Counted from the stretch's first letter, positions 9,130 to 18,967 are shown. The stretch is 64,000 bases of DNA from Gallionella sp. (GCA_030682375.1 JAUXOL010000013.1:1-64000); one strand, 5' to 3'. Made by a program: numbers and translations. The notes: a model not told the origin generated them from the sequence alone.

Positions 9130-10266
9130 ATGAGATCCATTCTGCTATTAGCCAGCCTGCTGCTCCCCCTCTCCGGCCTCGCCTCTCCGGCGACCATGCC
9201 CGCAGCACCGCTGCTTTCCGCCAAGTCCTATCTGCTATACGACTACACCAGCAACCAGATCCTGGTGAACCAGAACGGCGACGCGCGCATGGAACCGGCT
9301 TCGCTTACCAAGCTGATGACGGCCTACCTGACCTTCGACGCCATCAAACACAAGACCCTGTCGCTGGAACAGCCGCTGACGGTCCCGACCAGCGCGGTGC
9401 GCACCCAAGGCGGAGAATCGCGCATGCTGCTCAAGGCCGGGCAGGAAGTCACCGTGAACGAGCTGTTGCGCGGCCTGATCGTGCAGTCCGGCAACGATGC
9501 CGCGATCATGCTGGCATTGAGCATCGCCGGCAGCGAAGCGGGCTTCGTCGACATGATGAACAAGGAAGCAAAGCGCCTGGGCATGAACAACACCCACTTC
9601 AACAACCCGGTCGGCCTGCCGGATGCGGGGCATTACAGCAGTGCGACCGATCTGGCGCTGCTGACCGCAGCAGTCGTGCGCGACTACCCCCAGCACCAGC
9701 ACCTGTTCGCGCTACGCGACTACACTTTCAACAATGTGACGCAGGCCAACCGCAACCGGCTGCTGTGGATGGACCCCTACGCCGACGGCATGAAGACCGG
9801 GCACACCGAAACCGCGGGTTACTGCCTGATCGGCACCGCCAAGCGCGACGACCGCCGCCTGATCGCCGTGCTGCTCGGCGCGAGCTCCGACACCCTGCGC
9901 GCGACCGAAAGCCAGAAGCTGCTGAATTTCGGCTTCCAGAATTTCGACGTAGCGCGCCTGTACCAGAAAGACCAGCCGGTCACCCAGCTGCGCATATGGA
10001 AAGGCACCGAGAGCCTGATCGATGTCGGATTCCGCAACGACCTGTACCTGACCATCCCGAAGGGAAAGCTCGCGCAGATCAAGGCCACGGTGCAGACTCG
10101 CCAGCCGATACTCGCGCCGATCGCCAGCGGCCAGCAACTGGGCGTACTCAAACTCTCGATAGCGGGCAAGCCCTATGCGGAATACCCGCTGATCGCGCTG
10201 GATAGCGTGCCGCTGGCCAACGTGCTGTCGCGCGGTTGGGACAGCATCCGGCTGATGTTCGAATAG
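9130..10266 (+). CDS. dacC: D-alanyl-D-alanine carboxypeptidase (PBP5/6 type)
   Basis: A low-molecular-mass penicillin-binding protein that removes the terminal D-Ala from peptidoglycan pentapeptides. The signal peptide covers residues 1-18. The active-site triad is complete: SLTK at 58-61 with the nucleophilic Ser, SGN at 120-122, and KTG at 222-224. The C-terminal PBP5_C beta domain is followed by an amphipathic helix (VLSRGWDSIRLMF) that anchors the enzyme to the outer face of the inner membrane. Length (378) is normal. It is followed eight bases later by the D-amino-acid aminotransferase gene, which links D-alanine release with D-amino-acid metabolism. Confidence 0.95.
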   Translation: MRSILLLASLLLPLSGLASPATMPAAPLLSAKSYLLYDYTSNQILVNQNGDARMEPASLTKLMTAYLTFDAIKHKTLSLEQPLTVPTSAVRTQGGESRMLLKAGQEVTVNELLRGLIVQSGNDAAIMLALSIAGSEAGFVDMMNKEAKRLGMNNTHFNNPVGLPDAGHYSSATDLALLTAAVVRDYPQHQHLFALRDYTFNNVTQANRNRLLWMDPYADGMKTGHTETAGYCLIGTAKRDDRRLIAVLLGASSDTLRATESQKLLNFGFQNFDVARLYQKDQPVTQLRIWKGTESLIDVGFRNDLYLTIPKGKLAQIKATVQTRQPILAPIASGQQLGVLKLSIAGKPYAEYPLIALDSVPLANVLSRGWDSIRLMFE

Positions 10267-10274
10267 GGGGAGAC

Positions 10275-11144
10275 ATGACGATCTACCTGAACGGCGAATT
10301 CATGCCCATAACTGAAGCCAAGGTCTCCGTGCTTGATCGCGGCTTCATCTTCGGTGACGGCGTGTATGAAGTCATCCCGGCGTATTCGCGCCGCGCGTTC
10401 AGGCTGCCCGAACATCTGAAGCGCCTGCAACACAGCCTGGACGGCATCAAGCTCCCCAATCCGCATAATGAAGCCGAGTGGACCCGCATCGTCGAAGAGA
10501 TCATCGCGCGCAACGAAGGCGAGGATCAGTACCTGTACCTGCACATCACGCGCGGCGCCGCCAGGCGCGACCATGCGTTCCCGAACCCGCTGGTTCCGCC
10601 TACGGTGTTCGTGATGACCAGCCCGCTGCCGACGCCACCGGCCGCACTGCTGGAATCCGGTATTTCTTGCATCACAGCTCAGGACAACCGCTGGCTGCGC
10701 TGCGACATCAAGGCCATCGCACTGCTGCCCAACGTGCTGCTGCGCCAGATGGCCGTGGATGCGGGATGCGCAGAGACCATATTGATTCGCGACGATCCGG
10801 CGACAGGCAACGGCTTCCTGACCGAAGGTGCTGCCAGCAACATCTTTGTCGTAAAAAACGGCGCGCTGCTCGCGCCGCCGAAGGACAACCTGATGCTGCC
10901 CGGTATCACCTACGACGTGATCCTGGAGATCGCCGCCGCAAACGGCATCCCCTGCGAAGTCCGACGCGTGACGAAAGAGGAACTCTTCTCCGCCGACGAA
11001 CTCTTACTCACCTCATCGACCAAAGAAGTGCTGGCGATCACTCACCTCGACGGACTAGCGGTCGGCAGCGGCAAACCAGGCGCGATGTTCGCCCGGCTGC
11101 ATAGCCTGTATCAGGAATACAAACACAACGTGATGCGCAAATGA
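10275..11144 (+). CDS. dat: D-amino acid aminotransferase (PLP fold type IV)
   Basis: A 289-residue class IV PLP aminotransferase. The PLP Lys is K146 in RCDIKAIALLPNVL, and the phosphate-binding region FLTEGAASNIFVV and LPGITYDVIL are intact. RGFIFGDGVYEV near residues 22-33 is the family N-terminal motif. The Arg/His pattern (YLHITRGAARRDHAFP) favours D-amino-acid over branched-chain transaminase, converting D-Ala and 2-oxoglutarate to pyruvate and D-Glu. A GGGGGAG ribosome site precedes the ATG. The stop overlaps the next gene by four bases, so dacC-dat-ybeD-lipB look like one operon. Confidence 0.9.
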   Translation: MTIYLNGEFMPITEAKVSVLDRGFIFGDGVYEVIPAYSRRAFRLPEHLKRLQHSLDGIKLPNPHNEAEWTRIVEEIIARNEGEDQYLYLHITRGAARRDHAFPNPLVPPTVFVMTSPLPTPPAALLESGISCITAQDNRWLRCDIKAIALLPNVLLRQMAVDAGCAETILIRDDPATGNGFLTEGAASNIFVVKNGALLAPPKDNLMLPGITYDVILEIAAANGIPCEVRRVTKEELFSADELLLTSSTKEVLAITHLDGLAVGSGKPGAMFARLHSLYQEYKHNVMRK

Positions 11145-11419
11145 ACGAAGCAAACGAACTGAAACATAGTTTTGTCGAATATCCCTGCGATTTCCCGCTG
11201 AAGATATTCGGCCAGCAGCAGGCAGGCTTCGCCCAGGCCGTGCTGGAAGTCGTCACCAAGCACGACCCCAGCTTCACCGCCGCCAGCATGGAGATGCGCG
11301 CCAGCAAGAACGCGCGCTACGTCAGCCTGACCTGCACGATACGCGCCACCTCGCGCGAACAGCTAGATGCGGTCTATCAGGAGCTGTGCGACCACCCAAT
11401 GGTGGTGATGGTGCTATGA
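11141..11419 (+). CDS. ybeD: DUF493 family protein YbeD
   Basis: A 92-residue protein with the ferredoxin-like fold of DUF493 (opening FVEYPCDFPLKIFG and ending DHPMVVMVL). In enterobacteria ybeD also lies between dacA and lipB, and the order here (dacC-dat-ybeD-lipB) is the same with dat added. Its biochemical role is unknown; the fold resembles ACT-like regulatory domains. Start and stop each overlap the neighbours by four bases (ATGA), implying translational coupling. Confidence 0.9.
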   Translation: MNEANELKHSFVEYPCDFPLKIFGQQQAGFAQAVLEVVTKHDPSFTAASMEMRASKNARYVSLTCTIRATSREQLDAVYQELCDHPMVVMVL

Positions 11420-12093
11420 CAGGAAGCGAAAAACATCCCACCCCACCGTCTATTCACGCGCTCGGGATTGTCGAATATCAGCCGACCTGGGATGCGATGA
11501 AGCGCGTCACCTCCGAACGCACCCCCGAAACTCGCGACGAAATCTGGCTGGTGCAGCATCCGCCGACCTACACGCAAGGATTGGCGGGAAAACCCGAGCA
11601 CCTGCTGAACCCGAGCAATATTCCGGTGGTAAAAATAGACCGTGGCGGGCAGATCACTTACCACGGCCCCGGCCAGATCGTCGCCTACCTGCTGCTGGAC
11701 ATGCGCCGCTGGAAACTGGGGGTGCGCGAACTGGTGCGACTGATGGAACAAGCCGTGATAGACCTGCTGGCCGAATATGGCGTCGCCGCGCACAGCCGCG
11801 AGGATGCGCCCGGTGTCTACGTCGACGGCGCGAAGATCGCCTCGCTGGGACTGAAGATCAAGAACGGCTACTGCTACCACGGCCTCGCCCTTAACGTGGA
11901 CATGGACCTGAGCCCCTTCACGAACATCAACCCCTGCGGCTACGCGGGCCTGCGCGTCACTCAGGCCTGCGAACTCGGCGTCGCCGCACCGATCAACGAA
12001 CTGCAGGCGGAACTGGCGCAGAACCTGGTGCACGGCTTGCAGCAACATCTCGCGCGCAAAAATGCTACGGGGGCTGACTCTTCAGGTTCATGA
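11416..12093 (+). CDS. lipB: Octanoyl-[acyl-carrier protein] transferase LipB
   Basis: It moves octanoyl from ACP to the lipoyl domains of 2-oxoacid dehydrogenases and GcvH. The 225-residue protein has RGGQITYHGPGQIVAY, the catalytic Lys near residue 140 (GAKIASLG) and the catalytic Cys at about 174 (INPCGYAGL). No lipA follows on this strand. The C-terminus is short of conserved sequence, and its last 29 bases overlap the 3' end of the convergent Gx-transporter gene. The start is the ATG overlapping the ybeD stop. Confidence 0.95.
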   Translation: MTGSEKHPTPPSIHALGIVEYQPTWDAMKRVTSERTPETRDEIWLVQHPPTYTQGLAGKPEHLLNPSNIPVVKIDRGGQITYHGPGQIVAYLLLDMRRWKLGVRELVRLMEQAVIDLLAEYGVAAHSREDAPGVYVDGAKIASLGLKIKNGYCYHGLALNVDMDLSPFTNINPCGYAGLRVTQACELGVAAPINELQAELAQNLVHGLQQHLARKNATGADSSGS

Positions 12094-12589
12094 ACCGCGC
12101 GGCGATCAAGCCGTTCACCGTGCCGAACACCAGCGCCGCACCGGCGAATATCGGGATCAGGTAGGCGATACCGGCATGCGGGATCAGCCATAAATACACC
12201 ACCGCCATCTGCCCGGCGATATGCGCGAAGGCGGCGTAGATGCTGTGGCTGACCGGGCCGAACCAGCGCGACGGCAAGTGCTGCGCCGCAGCCAGCACAA
12301 TCAGGCTGAGCGCCGCGCCGGACAGACTGAGGAAAAAACCGGGCGCGAGGAAATTGCCGAACAGCAAACTGCCCGCCACCACGCGCAGCAACGACACCCA
12401 CGCGGCGACCCGCCAACCGTAGCGCGCCAGCACGATCAGCGTCACGATGTTCGCCAGCCCCGGCTTCACGCCCGGCAGCGGCGAGGGGATCGCGTTCTCC
12501 AGCACGGCCAGCCCCAGCGCCACCGCCGCCATGCGCGCGATGTGATGGTCTTCGGCGGTGCTGTCCAGTTTAATAGTTGAGGCTGTCAT
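12065..12589 (-). CDS. Gx transporter family membrane protein (HepI-like)
   Basis: A 174-residue integral membrane protein with about five hydrophobic helices. It matches the family once called heptaprenyl diphosphate synthase component I, now Gx transporter; the motif PSPLPGVKPGLANIVTL near residues 36-52 is characteristic. These proteins resemble ECF-type substrate-binding membrane components. The partner gene upstream encodes a NusG domain II protein, the usual pairing for this family. The ATG at 12589 has a GGAAGAAAT ribosome site and lies inside the end of the partner gene (20-base overlap). Substrate is unknown. Confidence 0.82.
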   Translation of the reverse strand: MTASTIKLDSTAEDHHIARMAAVALGLAVLENAIPSPLPGVKPGLANIVTLIVLARYGWRVAAWVSLLRVVAGSLLFGNFLAPGFFLSLSGAALSLIVLAAAQHLPSRWFGPVSHSIYAAFAHIAGQMAVVYLWLIPHAGIAYLIPIFAGAALVFGTVNGLIAARFMNLKSQPP

Positions 12590-12968
12590 ATTTCTTCCGG
12601 CTGCCAGTCAGCTCGACGCTGACCTCGTTGGGCAGGCAGACCGCGACCTCGCCAGCCTGTTGCAACCATCCCTGACGCACGCAATATTGCCGCGGGCTCG
12701 GATCGGAACTGATGCGCGCGCGGCGCTTCTCTATGGTGACGATGCTGGTACCCAGCGGGCCGGGGACGGCTATCTGCTGGTCGCGCGACAGCGGCACTTC
12801 CCGAAATATCTTGCCGCCACTACGGATGATCGCGCGGTCGGCGAGCTCGCCGCTCCACAGCGTGAGCGCCAGCAGCACCACACCGATGCCGCCGAACAGC
12901 AGAGTCAGCCAGTCACCAGATTTCAGGTGCGGCAGTATGTCCGCCCTGAACAGTTCATGCCAGTTCAC
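12570..12968 (-). CDS. NusG domain II-containing membrane-anchored protein
   Basis: A 132-residue protein: one N-terminal membrane helix (about residues 15-35, [19 protein letters not shown]) and an extracytoplasmic NusG-domain-II beta fold containing [19 protein letters not shown] and the VCLPNEV segment. Despite its name the domain has no transcription role here; it is commonly encoded with Gx transporters and sometimes flavin-transfer genes. The start is taken as a GTG at 12968, which overlaps the rapZ stop by 14 bases; the frame upstream of it is the antisense-like low-complexity shadow of rapZ. An ATG start is not available nearby. Confidence 0.75.
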   Translation of the reverse strand: MNWHELFRADILPHLKSGDWLTLLFGGIGVVLLALTLWSGELADRAIIRSGGKIFREVPLSRDQQIAVPGPLGTSIVTIEKRRARISSDPSPRQYCVRQGWLQQAGEVAVCLPNEVSVELTGSRKKYDSLNY

Positions 12969-13800
12969 GGTGACGCACCAGCACCTGCTGTTGTTGCTCG
13001 AAATGACGGGCCAGTTTTTCGGTGAGATACACGGAGCGATGCTGGCCGCCGGTGCAGCCGACGGCGACGGTGAGATAACTGCGGTTGTCGGCGATATAAC
13101 TGGGCAGCCAATCGGCGACGAAGTCGCGGATATCGGCATACATCTTCTGCACCAATTCGGTCTGATCGAGGAATTCGATCACCGGCGCATCGCGCCCGGT
13201 CAGCGGGCGCAAATGCTCGTTGTAATGCGGGTTCGGCAGGCAGCGCACGTCGAACACCAGGTCGGCGTCCAGCGGGATGCCGTGCTTGAAGCCGAACGAC
13301 TCGAACAACAACGTCAGGCGCGCGCGATCCAGCTGGATGAATTGCTTGATCCAGCCGCGCAACGCATTGGCATTCAGGTCTGAAGTGTCGATGTGATGGC
13401 CGATGTCGCTGATGTCGGCGAGCAGTTCGCGTTCGTAGGCGACGCATTCCGGCAGCGTCTTCACGCCGTCGTTGAGCGGATGCAGGCGACGCGTCTCGGA
13501 GTAGCGTTTCACCAGCGTCTCGGTCTGCGCATCGAGGTACAACAGATGCACCGCCAGTTCCTTCTGCATCAACTGCAGCATCAGCGGCGGCAACACCTGC
13601 ACGCTGCGGGCGTTGCGCACATCGATGCTGACCGCGATGTTGCGAAAACCTTCCGGCAGGAGCTGCTCGATCAGACTCGGCAGCAACTCGGCCGGCAGGT
13701 TGTCCACACAATAGAAACCGGCATCCTCCAGCGTCTTCAGCGCGACGCTCTTGCCGGAGCCGGACAGGCCGCTGATCAGGATGAGCTGCGAACCGGGCAT
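12955..13800 (-). CDS. rapZ: RNase adapter protein RapZ (YvcJ family)
   Basis: A 281-residue P-loop protein with Walker A GLSGSGKS at residues 11-18, the family segment [14 protein letters not shown], and the C-terminal [15 protein letters not shown]. In enterobacteria RapZ directs RNase E to the sRNA GlmZ and so controls glucosamine-6-phosphate synthase; in other bacteria its role is less clear. It lies in the conserved rpoN-hpf-ptsN-hprK-rapZ series, with a two-base gap from hprK. Confidence 0.95.
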   Translation of the reverse strand: MPGSQLILISGLSGSGKSVALKTLEDAGFYCVDNLPAELLPSLIEQLLPEGFRNIAVSIDVRNARSVQVLPPLMLQLMQKELAVHLLYLDAQTETLVKRYSETRRLHPLNDGVKTLPECVAYERELLADISDIGHHIDTSDLNANALRGWIKQFIQLDRARLTLLFESFGFKHGIPLDADLVFDVRCLPNPHYNEHLRPLTGRDAPVIEFLDQTELVQKMYADIRDFVADWLPSYIADNRSYLTVAVGCTGGQHRSVYLTEKLARHFEQQQQVLVRHRELA

Positions 13801-13802
13801 GG

Positions 13803-14741
13803 CTAGTCGTCGTGCAGCAGCCGGTCGTGACGCATGATGAACTCCTGCATGCTGTCGATGCCGCGCTGCTGCAACACGAAATTGCGCGCCGCCGCCTCGA
13901 CCAGCACCGAAAGATTGCGTCCCGCAACGACCGGGATGTTCACCGTGCTGACGCTCACACCGAGGATATCCTGGTAGGTGGCATTGATCGGCAGTCGCTC
14001 GACTTGCGAGAGGTCTCCTCCGGGCGGACGGTGCAAGTGCACGATCAGCTTCAGGCTCTTCTTGCGCCGCACAGCGGTCTCGCCGAACATCGTGCGGATG
14101 TTCAGCACGCCCAGTCCGCGCACCTCAAGGAAGTCGCGCAACAGCTCGGGACAACGTCCTTCCAGCGTATCGGGCGCGATGCGGTGCAGCTCGACGATGT
14201 CGTCGGCGACCAAACCGTTGCCGCGCGTGATCAGCTCCAGGCCCAGTTCGCTCTTGCCCACCGCGCTCTCGCCGGTGATCATCACGCCGACGCCGAGCAC
14301 ATCGAGGAACACGCCGTGGCGCGTGGTCGATTCGGCCAGCTCCTTGGCGAGGTAGTGGCGGATCAGCCACATCAGGTGCACGCTGGGCTTGGACGAACGG
14401 AACAGCGGAATATGCGTCCGGTTCGCAAAATCCACGAGATCGGATGGAATATCAATCGCACCGGCAACGATCAGACATGTCGGCTCGCTGCGCTCGATCT
14501 GTGAAAACGCGGCATTGCGTTCGGCCTCGTCCAGCCCGCGCAGATAATCGAGTTCGGTCTCGCTCAACACCTGCACCCAGTTCGGGTGGATCAGGTTGAG
14601 ATGGCCGATCAGCCCCTTGTTGGAAGCGTTGACTTCTTCGGCGGTGATGATGCGGTCGTTGCCGTCCGCACCGGCCACGCGGCTGAGCTCCAGCCGCGCC
14701 TGCTTGTCGTCGAACAACTGCCGGACGTTGACTTCGCTCAC
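13803..14741 (-). CDS. hprK: HPr kinase/phosphorylase
   Basis: A 312-residue bifunctional enzyme that phosphorylates or dephosphorylates Ser-46 of HPr-like phosphocarriers. The P-loop GESAVGKS is at residues 157-164, the upstream His is in [10 protein letters not shown] (His142), and the signature [16 protein letters not shown] is present. Betaproteobacteria carry hprK within a PTS-Ntr cluster without a full sugar PTS, as here. It starts with GTG (AAGGA ribosome site eight bases upstream); no ATG in frame gives the normal N-terminus. Confidence 0.95.
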   Translation of the reverse strand: MSEVNVRQLFDDKQARLELSRVAGADGNDRIITAEEVNASNKGLIGHLNLIHPNWVQVLSETELDYLRGLDEAERNAAFSQIERSEPTCLIVAGAIDIPSDLVDFANRTHIPLFRSSKPSVHLMWLIRHYLAKELAESTTRHGVFLDVLGVGVMITGESAVGKSELGLELITRGNGLVADDIVELHRIAPDTLEGRCPELLRDFLEVRGLGVLNIRTMFGETAVRRKKSLKLIVHLHRPPGGDLSQVERLPINATYQDILGVSVSTVNIPVVAGRNLSVLVEAAARNFVLQQRGIDSMQEFIMRHDRLLHDD

Positions 14742-14784
14742 AGAGAAGTCCTTATCGAATCTCGCAACAGATCCATAGCGGTTT

Positions 14785-15246
14785 TCATGCCGCGGCGTTC
14801 CACTCGTAGAACAGTTGATGGATGCTGGGGCCGTCTTCGCACTCCAGCAGACGGTTGCGGAACTGCGCGTCGCTGAACATCTGCGCCAGTTCGCCGAGGA
14901 TCTGCAGATGCAGGTCGGTCGCGCGCTCCGGCACCAGCAACACGAAGATCAGATTCACCGGCTGGCCGTCTGGCGCATCGAACGGTATCGGATTCGCGGT
15001 CCTGACGAAGGCGGCGGTGGCTTCGCGCAGCTTGGCGATGCGGCCGTGCGGGATCGCCACGCCGTGCCCCAGGCCGGTCGAGCCGAGTTTCTCGCGCGCG
15101 AACAGGCTGTCGAACACCTGGCTGCGCGCGATCTGCTGGTTGTTCTCGAACAGCAGGCCGACCCGCTCGAACACCCGCTTCTTGCTGGAAGATTCGGTAT
15201 CCAGCAGGATGTTGTCCGGCGCCAGAATTTTACTGATCAGGTTCAT
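14785..15246 (-). CDS. ptsN: Nitrogen-regulatory PTS EIIA protein PtsN
   Basis: A 153-residue EIIA-Ntr protein. The phosphorylated His is His67 in GVAIPHGRI, and the family segments STGLGHG and LIFVLLVPERA are present. It receives phosphate from EI-Ntr/NPr and controls potassium uptake, nitrogen and envelope functions by protein contacts. An upstream in-frame ATG would add 13 residues but lies in a hairpin that follows hpf; the ATG at 15246 gives the usual N-terminus, although its ribosome site is weak. Confidence 0.93.
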   Translation of the reverse strand: MNLISKILAPDNILLDTESSSKKRVFERVGLLFENNQQIARSQVFDSLFAREKLGSTGLGHGVAIPHGRIAKLREATAAFVRTANPIPFDAPDGQPVNLIFVLLVPERATDLHLQILGELAQMFSDAQFRNRLLECEDGPSIHQLFYEWNAAA

Positions 15247-15263
15247 GGGTATCTGGAATTGAA

Positions 15264-15286
15264 AATGGGCGGCAAGGCCGCCCATT
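15264..15286 (-). terminator. Hairpin between hpf and ptsN (attenuator or weak terminator)
   Basis: A 10-base stem (15264-15273 with 15277-15286) and a three-base loop lie five bases after the hpf stop. On the minus strand it is followed only by TTC, so it is either a partial terminator that lowers ptsN relative to hpf or an mRNA-stabilising hairpin. Confidence 0.5.
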
Positions 15287-15291
15287 GTTGA

Positions 15292-15615
15292 TCACTCGGC
15301 TGCGTCCAGCTTACCGGAATCGTCATGACGGCGCGCTTCGTTCTTCTCCTTGTGCTTCAGCACCTGGCGATCCAGCTTGTCCACCAGCGCGTCGATCGCA
15401 GCGTACAGGTTCTCGTCCTCGCACTCGACGAACACGTCCTTGCCGCTGATATGGATCGTCGCTTCGGCCTTCTGCTTCAGTTTCTCCACGGACAGGATGA
15501 TGTTCACGTCGATCACGTTGTCGAAATGACGCTTGATCTTGCCGAACTTGCCGGTCGCATATTCGCGGATGGCGGGGGTGATTTCCAGATGGCGTCCGGT
15601 GAGGTTGATGTTCAT
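15292..15615 (-). CDS. hpf: Ribosome hibernation promoting factor (short form)
   Basis: A 107-residue HPF/RaiA-family protein (MNINLTGRHLEITPAIREY at the start; IHISGKDVFVECEDENLYAAID in the middle). It binds the 30S subunit and promotes inactive 70S/100S ribosomes in stationary phase. The length is that of the short form. It lies directly after rpoN, as in most proteobacteria, with an AAGGAGCG ribosome site. Confidence 0.95.
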   Translation of the reverse strand: MNINLTGRHLEITPAIREYATGKFGKIKRHFDNVIDVNIILSVEKLKQKAEATIHISGKDVFVECEDENLYAAIDALVDKLDRQVLKHKEKNEARRHDDSGKLDAAE

Positions 15616-15629
15616 GATGCGCTCCTTGT

Positions 15630-17066
15630 TTAGAGTGATTTACGGAGATTCACCGGGAGGATATGCAATGCTTCCCGGTACTTTGCAATGGTACGCCGGG
15701 CGACTACGATGCCCTGCTGTGCCAAGATTTCCGACATGCGGCTGTCGGTAAGCGGTTTGCGGGTGTTCTCCGCACTGACCAGTTGCCTGATCAACTCGCG
15801 TATCGCGGCAGAAGAACAGGTGCCCCCGTTCTCCGTCGCCAGGCCGCTGCCAAAAAAATGTTTGAATTCGTAGATGCCGCGCGGCGTCAGCATGAATTTC
15901 TGCGTGGTGCCGCGCGATATCGTCGATTCGTGCAATTCGAGTTCCTCGGCGATCTCGCGCAGCACCAGCGGGCGCATGCCGATCTCGCCGTGCTCGAAGA
16001 ACTTTTCCTGCCGATCCACGATGGCCTGGGCCACGCGCTGGATGGTCTCGAAACGCTGCTGCAGATTCTTGATCAGCCATTTCGCTTCCTGCAACTGCAC
16101 GGCCAGCTGCGACGCATTGCCGTCCTCGCGCTGCTGCAGGATGTTGGCATACATGCTGTTGACCCGCAGCTTGGGCATCGCATCGGCATTGAGCCGGGCG
16201 CGCCACTTGTTCTGGTGCTTCTCGACGATCACGTCCGGCACCACATAGTCCGCGACGCTGTGATCGAACTCCGCGCCCGGTTTCGGGTTGAGCCCGACGA
16301 TCAGGTGCTGCGCGGCGCGCAACTCGTTATCCGAGCAATGCAGCAGCTTCTTGAGCTTGTTGAAATCGTGCGCGGCCAGCGTGTCCAGATGGCTCCCCGC
16401 CAGCCGTATCGCCAGTTCGCGCTGCGGCGTATCCTCGGGCAACGCCTTGAGCTGCAGCACCAGGCACTCGCCCAGATTGCGCGCGCCCAGCCCCGGCAGG
16501 TCGAGATGCTGTAACTGCACCAGCGCGGTCTCCAGATCGTCCAGCGATATCCCCAGTTCGGCAGGCAACAACTCCGCCAGTTCGACCAGATCCTGCGCAA
16601 GATATCCGTTCTCGTCCAGCGCCTCGATCAGCAACCCGACGACGATGCGGTCCCGCCCCTCGATCGCCCCGGCGGCAAGCTGCTCATGCAGATGCTCGCG
16701 CAGGCTGAGCTGGCCGGCGGAATGTTCCGGCCAGGATTCGTCCTCGTCGTCGGTGCTGCGTCCCCGGTCGCGACTTTCCCAGTCGGCGGCCTCGACACCG
16801 AAATCGTCCCGCTCGCGCTCACTGTTGTCGCGCTCTTCGGAACCTGAGGTTTGCGAGGCTTCCGCTGCCTGACCGACGCCCGCATCCACCGCGAATGCGG
16901 CAGGCGCGAACTCGTCGACCAGTTCCAGCATCGGGTTCTCGTCCAGCATGTTTGCGACTTCCTGCTGTACGTCCTGCGTCGAAAGCTGCAGCAGCCTAAT
17001 AGCCTGCTGCAACTGCGGGGTAAGCGTCAGTTGCTGGGAAGTCCTGAGTTGGAGCGCGTGTTTCAT
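15630..17066 (-). CDS. rpoN: RNA polymerase sigma-54 factor
   Basis: A 478-residue sigma-54. Region I is the Gln-rich activator-responsive N-terminus (LRTSQQLTLTPQLQQAIRLL). Region II is acidic and variable (residues 60-115). Region III includes the helix-turn-helix ELELHESTISRGTTQKF and ends with the RpoN box ARRTIAKYRE (456-465), which contacts the -24 element. It directs transcription that needs enhancer-binding ATPases. It sits between lptB and hpf, the conserved order. Confidence 0.96.
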   Translation of the reverse strand: MKHALQLRTSQQLTLTPQLQQAIRLLQLSTQDVQQEVANMLDENPMLELVDEFAPAAFAVDAGVGQAAEASQTSGSEERDNSERERDDFGVEAADWESRDRGRSTDDEDESWPEHSAGQLSLREHLHEQLAAGAIEGRDRIVVGLLIEALDENGYLAQDLVELAELLPAELGISLDDLETALVQLQHLDLPGLGARNLGECLVLQLKALPEDTPQRELAIRLAGSHLDTLAAHDFNKLKKLLHCSDNELRAAQHLIVGLNPKPGAEFDHSVADYVVPDVIVEKHQNKWRARLNADAMPKLRVNSMYANILQQREDGNASQLAVQLQEAKWLIKNLQQRFETIQRVAQAIVDRQEKFFEHGEIGMRPLVLREIAEELELHESTISRGTTQKFMLTPRGIYEFKHFFGSGLATENGGTCSSAAIRELIRQLVSAENTRKPLTDSRMSEILAQQGIVVARRTIAKYREALHILPVNLRKSL

Positions 17067-17098
17067 TGCCTGTTCTGGTATCCGGATGCCATCTCTCG

Positions 17099-17821
17099 TC
17101 AGAGCTTGAAATGCTCGCCCAGATATACTTTTCTCACGCCTTCATTATAGATGATTTCGTCCGGGCTGCCCTCCGCCATCACCGCCCCCGCATTGATGAT
17201 GTAGGCGCGGTCGCAGATACCCAACGTCTCCCGCACGTTATGGTCGGTGATCAGCACGCCGATCCCGCGCTCCTTGAGGAAGCGGATGATCTTCTGGATG
17301 TCCAGTACCGCGATCGGGTCCACCCCGGCGAACGGTTCGTCGAGCAGGATGAAGCGAGGATTGGTCGCCAGCGCGCGCGCGATCTCGACGCGGCGCCGCT
17401 CGCCGCCGGACAGGCTGATCGCCGGATTGTCGCGGATATGGCCGATATGCAGGTCTTCCAGCAGCTCGTCCAGACGGTTCTGCAACTCGTCGTCCGCCAG
17501 TCCCTGCAGCTCCAGCACCGCCTGGATGTTCTGCGCCACGGTCAGGCGGCGGAAGATCGACGCCTCCTGCGGAAGATAGCCTAGACCGAGACGCGCACGG
17601 CGATGGATAGGCAGATGGGTGATGTTCTGGTCGTCGATGAATATCTCGCCGCCGTCGGCCGCGACCAGCCCCACGATCATGTAGAACGACGTGGTCTTGC
17701 CCGCGCCGTTCGGCCCGAGCAGGCCGACCACCTCGCCGCTCTTCACCGACAGCGAAGCGTCATGCACCACGGTACGGGAACCGTATCTCTTCTTCAGTCC
17801 GACTGCACGCAATTCGCTCAT
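17099..17821 (-). CDS. lptB: LPS export ABC transporter ATP-binding protein LptB
   Basis: A 240-residue ABC ATPase with Walker A GPNGAGKT (36-43), the Q-loop [15 protein letters not shown], signature LSGGERRR, and Walker [14 protein letters not shown]. With LptF/G and LptC it drives extraction of lipopolysaccharide from the inner membrane. The start overlaps the lptA stop by four bases. Confidence 0.96.
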   Translation of the reverse strand: MSELRAVGLKKRYGSRTVVHDASLSVKSGEVVGLLGPNGAGKTTSFYMIVGLVAADGGEIFIDDQNITHLPIHRRARLGLGYLPQEASIFRRLTVAQNIQAVLELQGLADDELQNRLDELLEDLHIGHIRDNPAISLSGGERRRVEIARALATNPRFILLDEPFAGVDPIAVLDIQKIIRFLKERGIGVLITDHNVRETLGICDRAYIINAGAVMAEGSPDEIIYNEGVRKVYLGEHFKL

Positions 17822-18405
17822 TCCTGCTCCATCGGTTTAAGGGTGGTGCTGGGTGAGATCGGCAGCGTCTCGGACGGCGACGAAGCCGCACGCGTCCTCG
17901 GCAGCAACATCGCACGCACCCGTTTCGACGGCGCATTGGCCGTGCCTGCGGAACCGCCGTTGACCTGGAACACCTCGGTCTTCTGGCTGTAGGTGATATG
18001 GTCGCCGCGCACCTCGTCCCGCTCGCGCACCACGCGCGCCTTCACATAAAAATCCAGCGTCTCGGCGCGCGCATCGTGCTCGATACGTTCGCCGTAACCC
18101 TCGACATACTCGTCCAGCCCCTCGCGCTTCTGGCGAAAACTGGCAGGCTTGCCGTACACCGTGACATGCCTGTAGCCATCCTTGTCCTGCGTCACCACGA
18201 CCTTGTCGCCGCGGATCAGCAGCGTGCCCTGATTGAACTGCACCTTGCCGGAGAAGGTACTGGTCTGCTTCGCATCTTCCACCAGCATCTCATCCGACTC
18301 GATGTGCGCGGGCTTGTCGCGATCCGCGCGCTCTGCCAGGCAGGGCTGCGCCAAACCGAACGAAAGCAAGGCCAACAGGCTGGTCATATATCTAACGTGG
18401 CTCAT
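17818..18405 (-). CDS. lptA: LPS transport periplasmic protein LptA
   Basis: A 195-residue secreted protein with a signal peptide ending near PCLAE (residue 25). The OstA/LptA beta-jellyroll contains [18 protein letters not shown] and [12 protein letters not shown]. It forms the periplasmic bridge carrying LPS from LptC to LptD. The C-terminal 35 residues are Pro/Ser/Arg-rich and poorly conserved. Its start is within the end of lptC (14-base overlap) and has an AAGGAGCG site. Confidence 0.93.
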   Translation of the reverse strand: MSHVRYMTSLLALLSFGLAQPCLAERADRDKPAHIESDEMLVEDAKQTSTFSGKVQFNQGTLLIRGDKVVVTQDKDGYRHVTVYGKPASFRQKREGLDEYVEGYGERIEHDARAETLDFYVKARVVRERDEVRGDHITYSQKTEVFQVNGGSAGTANAPSKRVRAMLLPRTRAASSPSETLPISPSTTLKPMEQE

Positions 18406-18967
18406 GAACGCTCCTTACCTGTGACAGCAGCTTCAGGGTGCTCGCCCGGCTGTCCATCTCCAGCCCCACCGCATGTACGGTGTTACGCCCATCGAAAATG
18501 GCGACTGCATGGTCGGTATCGGCCCAATCGCGCTCGGGCAGGACGCGCAGGTAATCCGTCTGCAGCGTCAGCTCGCTACGCCTGGCGCTCGCCTCTCGCA
18601 GCACTTCGACATCATCGTGCAGGAATAGCTCGTCACCCTTGCCGGATATGACGCCGCGCCGGGCGACCACATGGATGGCCGGACGCTCTGCCGACAGCGA
18701 GGTCAGACGCGGCGCGTCCAGCGTGGTGCTGTCGTCGTCCGGGTAATGCTGCATCCTGGCGGCAGCCATGATGAAACGGGGCACACCCTGCTCGTCCATC
18801 TTGACCGCGGAAAAATTCTCCATCACCGCATCCGGATCGTGGCCCTGCACGGTCTCGGCCCTGGCGGCCTCGGGGCGCGCTTGCTGGTCCAGCCAATAAG
18901 TGACGCCCACCAGCCCGAGCAACGGCAACAGCGGCAGCCAGTAACGGGCGCGGGAAGTGAAGGTCAT
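18392..18967 (-). CDS. lptC: LPS export ABC transporter periplasmic protein LptC
   Basis: A 191-residue bitopic protein: one N-terminal membrane helix (residues 10-27, WLPLLPLLGLVGVTYWL) and a periplasmic LptC fold (NFSAVKMDEQGVPRFIM, YPDDDSTTLDAPRL). It receives LPS from LptBFG and passes it to LptA. The ATG overlaps the kdsC stop by four bases, so kdsC-lptC-lptA-lptB form one translationally coupled operon. Confidence 0.93.
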   Translation of the reverse strand: MTFTSRARYWLPLLPLLGLVGVTYWLDQQARPEAARAETVQGHDPDAVMENFSAVKMDEQGVPRFIMAAARMQHYPDDDSTTLDAPRLTSLSAERPAIHVVARRGVISGKGDELFLHDDVEVLREASARRSELTLQTDYLRVLPERDWADTDHAVAIFDGRNTVHAVGLEMDSRASTLKLLSQVRSVHEPR